Shown one piece after another: positions 54,601-61,392 of a DNA stretch of 64,000 nucleotides. The notes under the pieces were generated by a model that saw nothing but the letters and a program-made list of their open reading frames with translations, ran no database searches and was not told the origin of the DNA. Every line of letters starts with the position of its first letter. The stretch's first letter is position 1. This DNA comes from Tachypleus tridentatus (lineage: Eukaryota; Arthropoda; Merostomata; Xiphosura; Limulidae), in contig NC_134837.1 in assembly GCF_004210375.1 (NCBI RefSeq), forward strand, positions 164,899,310 to 164,963,309, in the 5' to 3' direction. The position numbers and the translations under genes are program-made.

Positions 54601-57600
54601 GATAGTACTTGCAACATTTTACATCCAAACCCTCTGTATACATTTGTGTTATAAAGTTTTTAACATTTGGTCTCTTGGGTTTTACACAGCAGTATGAAGA
54701 ATGTGTGTGTAAACAGTTAAGTTTTCTTCTAATTGTTATTATATCTTTTCCTTAGGGCTGGCAATCAAACTTTTCTGGGCTACTACTGTAGACAAAAGCA
54801 ATACAATAATATTGTTTCATTAGATACATGTGTTACTATTAATGTGAGAAAAAGGGTCTGGGAATTAAACAGACATGCACATCTGTGTATAGTTTTAGTT
54901 TCAGACATTTTTTAAATATTCTTGCATATGTGTTAGGCTTCTACAGTTCAGTTGTTGTTTTTTAAAAATGATGTAGGATAAAAAATACTTGTCCAATGGT
55001 TAACTTATGATGGTAAAACTTGGTTACCCGAGCATCAGGAAGTATTTCAAATAATTAACTTAGTTTTTTCTTTAGCATTACCAACACATAGTTCATCATG
55101 CAAAAAATAAACAAATTACTGTTATATATGTCAGTGGTGAGAGACACCAAATTTCAGACGTGAATAGTATGCTAACAAATGATGAATTATCCCTATAGTA
55201 AATCAAAAGAAGAGTGAGTAGCTTTATAAATAACAGCAAGAACTGGGCTTTAATTACCAAAGGAGTACCAGATTCTCTAACCAAACTCACACTCTCAATT
55301 GTTGGCTTTACTAGCAAGCATAAAACCTTTTAAGGTCCAGAAAGGTTACATGGTTAGAAATAAATGGATTACTCAAGATATTTCAGCTAGATCTCTTCAG
55401 TTATTTAACTGACAAAATTTCTCAAGAAAAACTAAAGATAAAAGGTGTTTTCAAAGTTACTCCTCCTGCACCACATTGATTTATATCTATGAAACAGTAA
55501 TGAAAAAACTATAAAAGTCTAATCCAAGGAAATAACTTTTAAACTGGTTTCTACATTTATATATATATATATTAATTTATGTTAGTAAAATATTTTTATT
55601 TCTTCTATCATACTGTAAAGTAATCTTCAATAGAACAGCAAAGGTTGGTATAATAATAATGTTGTAGATTTCAGATGCAAAATATATCTGAGTTTATAAA
55701 ATAAAATGTATGGTAGTTTCTACATGTTAAAAAGTTCCTAACTAGTAACTGATAATGGGTTAATCCTTTGTCAATTGGTAGAGCACTTGCTTGGTGTATG
55801 ACAAGTCTCAGGTTGAATCACAAACCCAGGTTTTTGTTTTCTTAGAGCAGAATTTGAACACAGGATTGTGTGTACTTCAAGTGAGTCCTCTATTAACTGA
55901 GCTAAAGGGTTAACCCACTAGAAAATGCTAGTAAATAACCTTTTAGCAAGTCCAATTAATATATTCTTCCCATCTCATAAACAAAGCTTGTTTTGGGAAC
56001 CTACCTCAGGACTGTGGAATGACCAACAGTTGGGACATGGCCTCAAATTATGAGTGGATATTCTACCAACTAACTTGTCAAGTCACAACTAGCAATGAAG
56101 CACTTTTTCAACATTAGCTACTACAGATGCATGATTAATATTTTACTTCCTACTTTTTACCATACAAGTAAATATAGGCATTTTAAAATTTATATACAGA
56201 CAGAAGAAACACGAAAGTACATTATCAGGGGCATAGAAATGAAATTATTAAATATCATCTTGAAAAAATATTATGAATTGTGTGTATACATATTTCACTA
56301 CACATTTAAATATACAAATGTATCAACTATAACAAGACTGTTTCTTAAACTATTGAAACTATATTCACATATACATAATACAAAACATAAAAATGTACGA
56401 ATCTGGGAGTCTAGTGTTTGGAAGCAAGCCAAGAATAAGTTGGGGCAAACACAGTAACTAAAAGCTGTCCCAACACGAGAAATTCAGTACATTCTTTTCA
56501 AAGAAAAATTCCTTTAGCGTGACTCAGATTATAATTTCCAGGCGGAGCTGGAAAGGGGGCAGAGGTTACTAAATTCTCACTTCATCGCTGCATTTCGGAC
56601 ATATCCAAGCCAAGTGAAAAAAACAAACAAAAAAACGCCGTTGTTCCCCCTTAGTGTTTACCATGAGTATTGATAGAATGACATTGGCAGTTAACATATT
56701 CGTTAGTTGTTCACTTAACTCCAATCAAAAACATTATGCACTATGAAAGCTACACCCACGTTTATCTTGCTAAACGTACAATCAGTACATACGCCAGATG
56801 TGTATTCTTATATAAACTATAAATTTCGAATCTTATGGAGTAATTACTTGTGTCAATTATTTATTATAATACTTTTTGTATTATTTTTCTGGAACGTGTT
56901 TCTATTTTTCGCTTTCAGATAATAAACTGCGCTCCATGCAAAGTTCATGTTTCGAATGAGCAATGAGACGTAGTGCTATATGACACGTACCGTTCTTGTT
57001 TGTGTCACCCGACAAAATAAGACCTTTATGTAAAATAATTAAAAAAAATAACCTTGTTCTTCCAGTCACAAATGACATTCTAAGAATACTGAGTTATATG
57101 TTAGAAATATGAAGTTTTGTACAATGATAATACAATTATGTGTATATTCATGTGTATGTATGCTTATAACGCACCGAAGCGCAAGAAAGTTGACAGAGCA
57201 AAAACATAATTAAGACATTCAAGTCTGAAGACAGTTTAATAAAACTGTAGAGGGCAGCACATTACAAGTACTTCAACTTTTCTCTAAATGCATTTTAATT
57301 TGTAAGAATCTCGCGTAACCTAACAAAAAATAAACTAAAACAAAATCTCGTCAATATTTCACACGTTAGCCTCGTTCACAAAAACATGAACTTACAGACT
57401 TATAAAAATACAAGCGATAAGAAATTTTATCATCCAATCTTGGTTTCTGGCTAGTTCATTGAATTAATTCTCTTTTACTCAGATCCTAATTGCAAACACT
57501 AGTGCAGTGGTTCCCAACTAGGGGTACGAGATAACATTTGTTTTAGCCACCTTCACCTTTATTCTTAAATAAATAATTACTGTGAGAGGTGCGAGAACAT

Positions 57601-60600
57601 ATTAAATTTTTTTAGGGGTGCGGGGCATGAAAAAGGTTGGGAACCACTGCACCAGTTGTAATCCAGTAAACAGTATTAGCAAAAAGAAAAAAAATCTGGC
57701 TTACTAAACAGATAAACTATTTTAAACATCTTTTCACGACCCTTTCACTAAAAACAAAAGTACAGTTAATATTGCAATTGATGATTACTGCGATTTTACT
57801 CAGTTTTAAACTCTATATCAGTTCCTTACACTAGTTTACGCCAAATAAAAAATAAAACAATTCCACATGATGCAGTATGTGGGCTCTACATGTTGGTAAT
57901 TGAGGTTAAATTATCGTGGTGGGCAATTTAGCATTAATTTAAGCATTCGTGTATTTTCCATGATTGGTAACTCCCATCTCTAACCAGATAATAATTTATC
58001 CTATTCCCCTTAAATCATAGATAATATATATTTTCACAAACAAGACTAAAGACGAGTAATGAACACTGCAAATTTCATATAATTAGCTTCTTACATGTCT
58101 CTGAAAATGCGTAACCAACAACGTATTTACTAATTAATGACATTAATTGGTTACTCCATACTACTTTTTAAACACTTTTCATTACTTGTATGGTTTTTCC
58201 AAAATAACTAAATTTTAAATTAAAATATTGGATTTTAAAACAAAACCTTAACTAACAGAAAAAGAAAGAAATGAACGAGAAAATGAGAATAACCAGTACA
58301 AACCTGGGTTAATTATTCTGACTACTAGAAAGTAAATAAATATCTTCTGGATTTTCTTATTTGAAAAATGCTACATGAACCAAATGTTTTATTTCGTGGT
58401 GGGTTTATATATTTAATGATAGATTTTGTTCCTTGAAAAAAATCTCACATTTTCCACGTTCACAATGAATCATCCAGAATGAACTCAAAATTATGTAGCT
58501 TTCTCGTAAAATAATTTCTTTTGTAAAGCTTTTTCTAAAAAAACAGCTTACTGATGTATCTTTTTACATTTTTTTTTACTTTTCTTCTCAGTTTTGTTCA
58601 CCTAGATACTGAAAATATACATGGCTTTTAATATTAAGATAATGGGCAAATATGCCGGCATGGAAAAACAAATTATAGTCAGCAGGTTGAATCTGTTCGA
58701 TATGACAAACTTGGAATCGTTTTAACTGCACAAAATAACACAAAATATACCAATTAGATGACAAAATAATTGGGGATGTCTACTGTATGAAGAAATATAA
58801 TCGCCATGATTATTTTCGGTAGCAACCATTTTGTACTGATGATTATATTATTTATTCAGTAGTATTTGAAACTTGTGTTTCAAACGACTCTATTCGTTTG
58901 CACATCAAGAAATGTTCGATGAAAATTGTAATAATTTGTATAATATAGTCTAATATACTTTTCGCTTCTTCAGACGTGTATATAACCATTATCAGTAAGT
59001 ACCCTACTAACAAGGAAACATATGACCGTGACAAAAGATCACATGACACACTGCGAAGTTGACATATTGTAATGTCTGCCTTTTATATATCTATCTATAC
59101 AGTGCCTTACAAATTAATATCCCTGCAAAGTTCCACATTTTGTTGCCGTCCGAGCTTGTATTTATGAAACTTAGAAATGGAACTTTATACTTAGAATTTA
59201 CTTCAAATTGAAAATGGTAAAAAATAAAGAAAATGCTCATGTTATGTAAGTTAGATTTTCAAAAAAAAATCTCAATTGCATAAGTATCCATCCCCTTAAC
59301 TATGGCAACCCTAAACCAGTTCAGGTGCAAAAGATTAGTTTGAACGGTTACAAAATTAGTGTAATTATCTCTGTATATGTACGTAATTAGTGGTTGACTT
59401 AAGAGTATGGGCATCTGTTCAAGCCACAACATGGCGCAGATAGCCTAGTTGCTTTGCGCCATAAAACGCAAAACCAGCCAACCAAGCCACAACTCACATA
59501 GTGATACAACGAACCAACCATGAAGTCAGGGATCCAGTGGTAAAAAGTATAAATCAGAAGAAGGTTACGATATAATTTTAAAGTCGCTGATTATCTGTTT
59601 GAGTACAATGAAGTCCATCATTAAGAAGAGGAATGTACTTCGTACCACCCAGTCACTACCTAGATCAGGCTGTCCTTCCAAGCTAAGCAGTCAGACAAGC
59701 AAAAAAAAAAAAAAAAAAGGATGTCACTGTGCAACCAAGAGTGAATTTGAAAGGTTTTTAAAGTTCCATGTCTGAGATGGGAGTCAGTGTTCATACATCG
59801 ATAATATCCTGGTCCCTACACAAAACTGGCCTATATGGCGAGAAAAAAGCCATTATTGAAAAACAATGATCTTCAAATCTTGTACAGAATTTATGACAAA
59901 GTATGTGAATGATGTTGCAGACATGTAACTAAAGTTTTTGTGGTCAACATTTGAGGGTTTTGGTCTAAATTGAAGCGCTACACTGGCACAAGCCTAATTT
60001 AGCACATCACTCACTAAATACCCTCACAACTCTCAAGTATGGTGGTGGACAGCATCATGTTATGGAAATGCTTCTCATCAACAAAGACAGGAGGGCTTGT
60101 CAGGATTGAGAGGAATATGGATGGTGCAAATCCAACAGTACAATCTACTTCAGTCAGCCGAGGATGTAGAACTAGGTAGAAAAATTCACATTTAAGCAGG
60201 ACAATGAACCAAAGTCAAAGTTACACAGAAGTGGTTTCGAAATAAAGTAAATGTTCTGGGATGGCAAAGACAAAGTCCCAATTTGAATCCAATGGAAAAA
60301 TTCATAACAAGTCTTGAAGCTTGCAGTCCATCAACGATCCCCAACGAAGATGTCAGAATTGGAGCAATTACACCATTCTACTGTGCAAAATTGAAAGATC
60401 TATTTAAAAAGCTTCATAGCAGCAATTGTTATCAAAGGTGCTTCCACCAAGTAATGACTTTGAGAGGTGAATACTTATGCTATCAGCAAATTAAAATATA
60501 TAATGTCTTTGCAAGTTTTATTGGCATTCAATCTCCTTTACATACAACAGTGCTAAATTTGATCATTAGAGTTTTGAGTAAAAACAAACTCATTAAAAAA

Positions 60601-61339
60601 AACTTTAACATTATTTGTATTTCACCATAACGTGACATAATTGGCAGAGGGTGAATACTTTGGCGAGGTACTGTGTATACATATATATAGCTTTTGTCTA
60701 AAGTTTGAAATATCCGAGAAACAAGAAAATGCACACAGAAACAGCTGTAACAATTGTATGCGAATATCCCAAACATTACTGTGAACAAGGAAAGGTGGCT
60801 CAAACCTCATAGTTAACAGTGTAAAAAACCGTTTCCCCTCCATTCAAGATATCGTGTGAAAAACACGTAACATGTCTATAATTTACAAGTCCTGCTACTA
60901 TTAAATTATGAATAAATCGGCAGACAAGCGAACTCTGTACAAAAAACGAAAGAAAAGATGAAAAAACACGAGATCTCACATGTATGGTTGTACTCAACAT
61001 GTTAAGAGATATATTTGTATTATGCGAAAAGTAAAATTAGAATTGCTATGTAAACACATACGAGGGCGACGTGCAGAAATATGAACCAATCAGTCACTAG
61101 CGGTAAGGCATTTTGCTCTTAGCTACCGTCAGTTCTTGTCTAATCAAACGGCGAGATTTTAACCCTCACTAGTACCAACCGCCAGACTTACCACTATTAT
61201 AAGCCCGGTTTTGTTTGTTCTTTTCTAAACTGTTACTATCACAAACCAACGCTATTTTTATATCAGAGACACCGTGGCTCCATTTCACTTGTTTGTACCA
61301 AAAGGAGAATTTTATTTTAAGCACAAATTATATACACAA

Positions 61340-61392
<53 letters not shown>

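Noticed and set aside
56095-56457. 120-codon plus-strand frame
   Set aside because: Composition follows the AT-rich base composition (Ile, Lys, Tyr, Phe) and no motif is recognisable.
60528-61000. Overlapping minus-strand frames near the end of the Tc1-like element
   Set aside because: They are shadows on the opposite strand and have no transposase or host motif.
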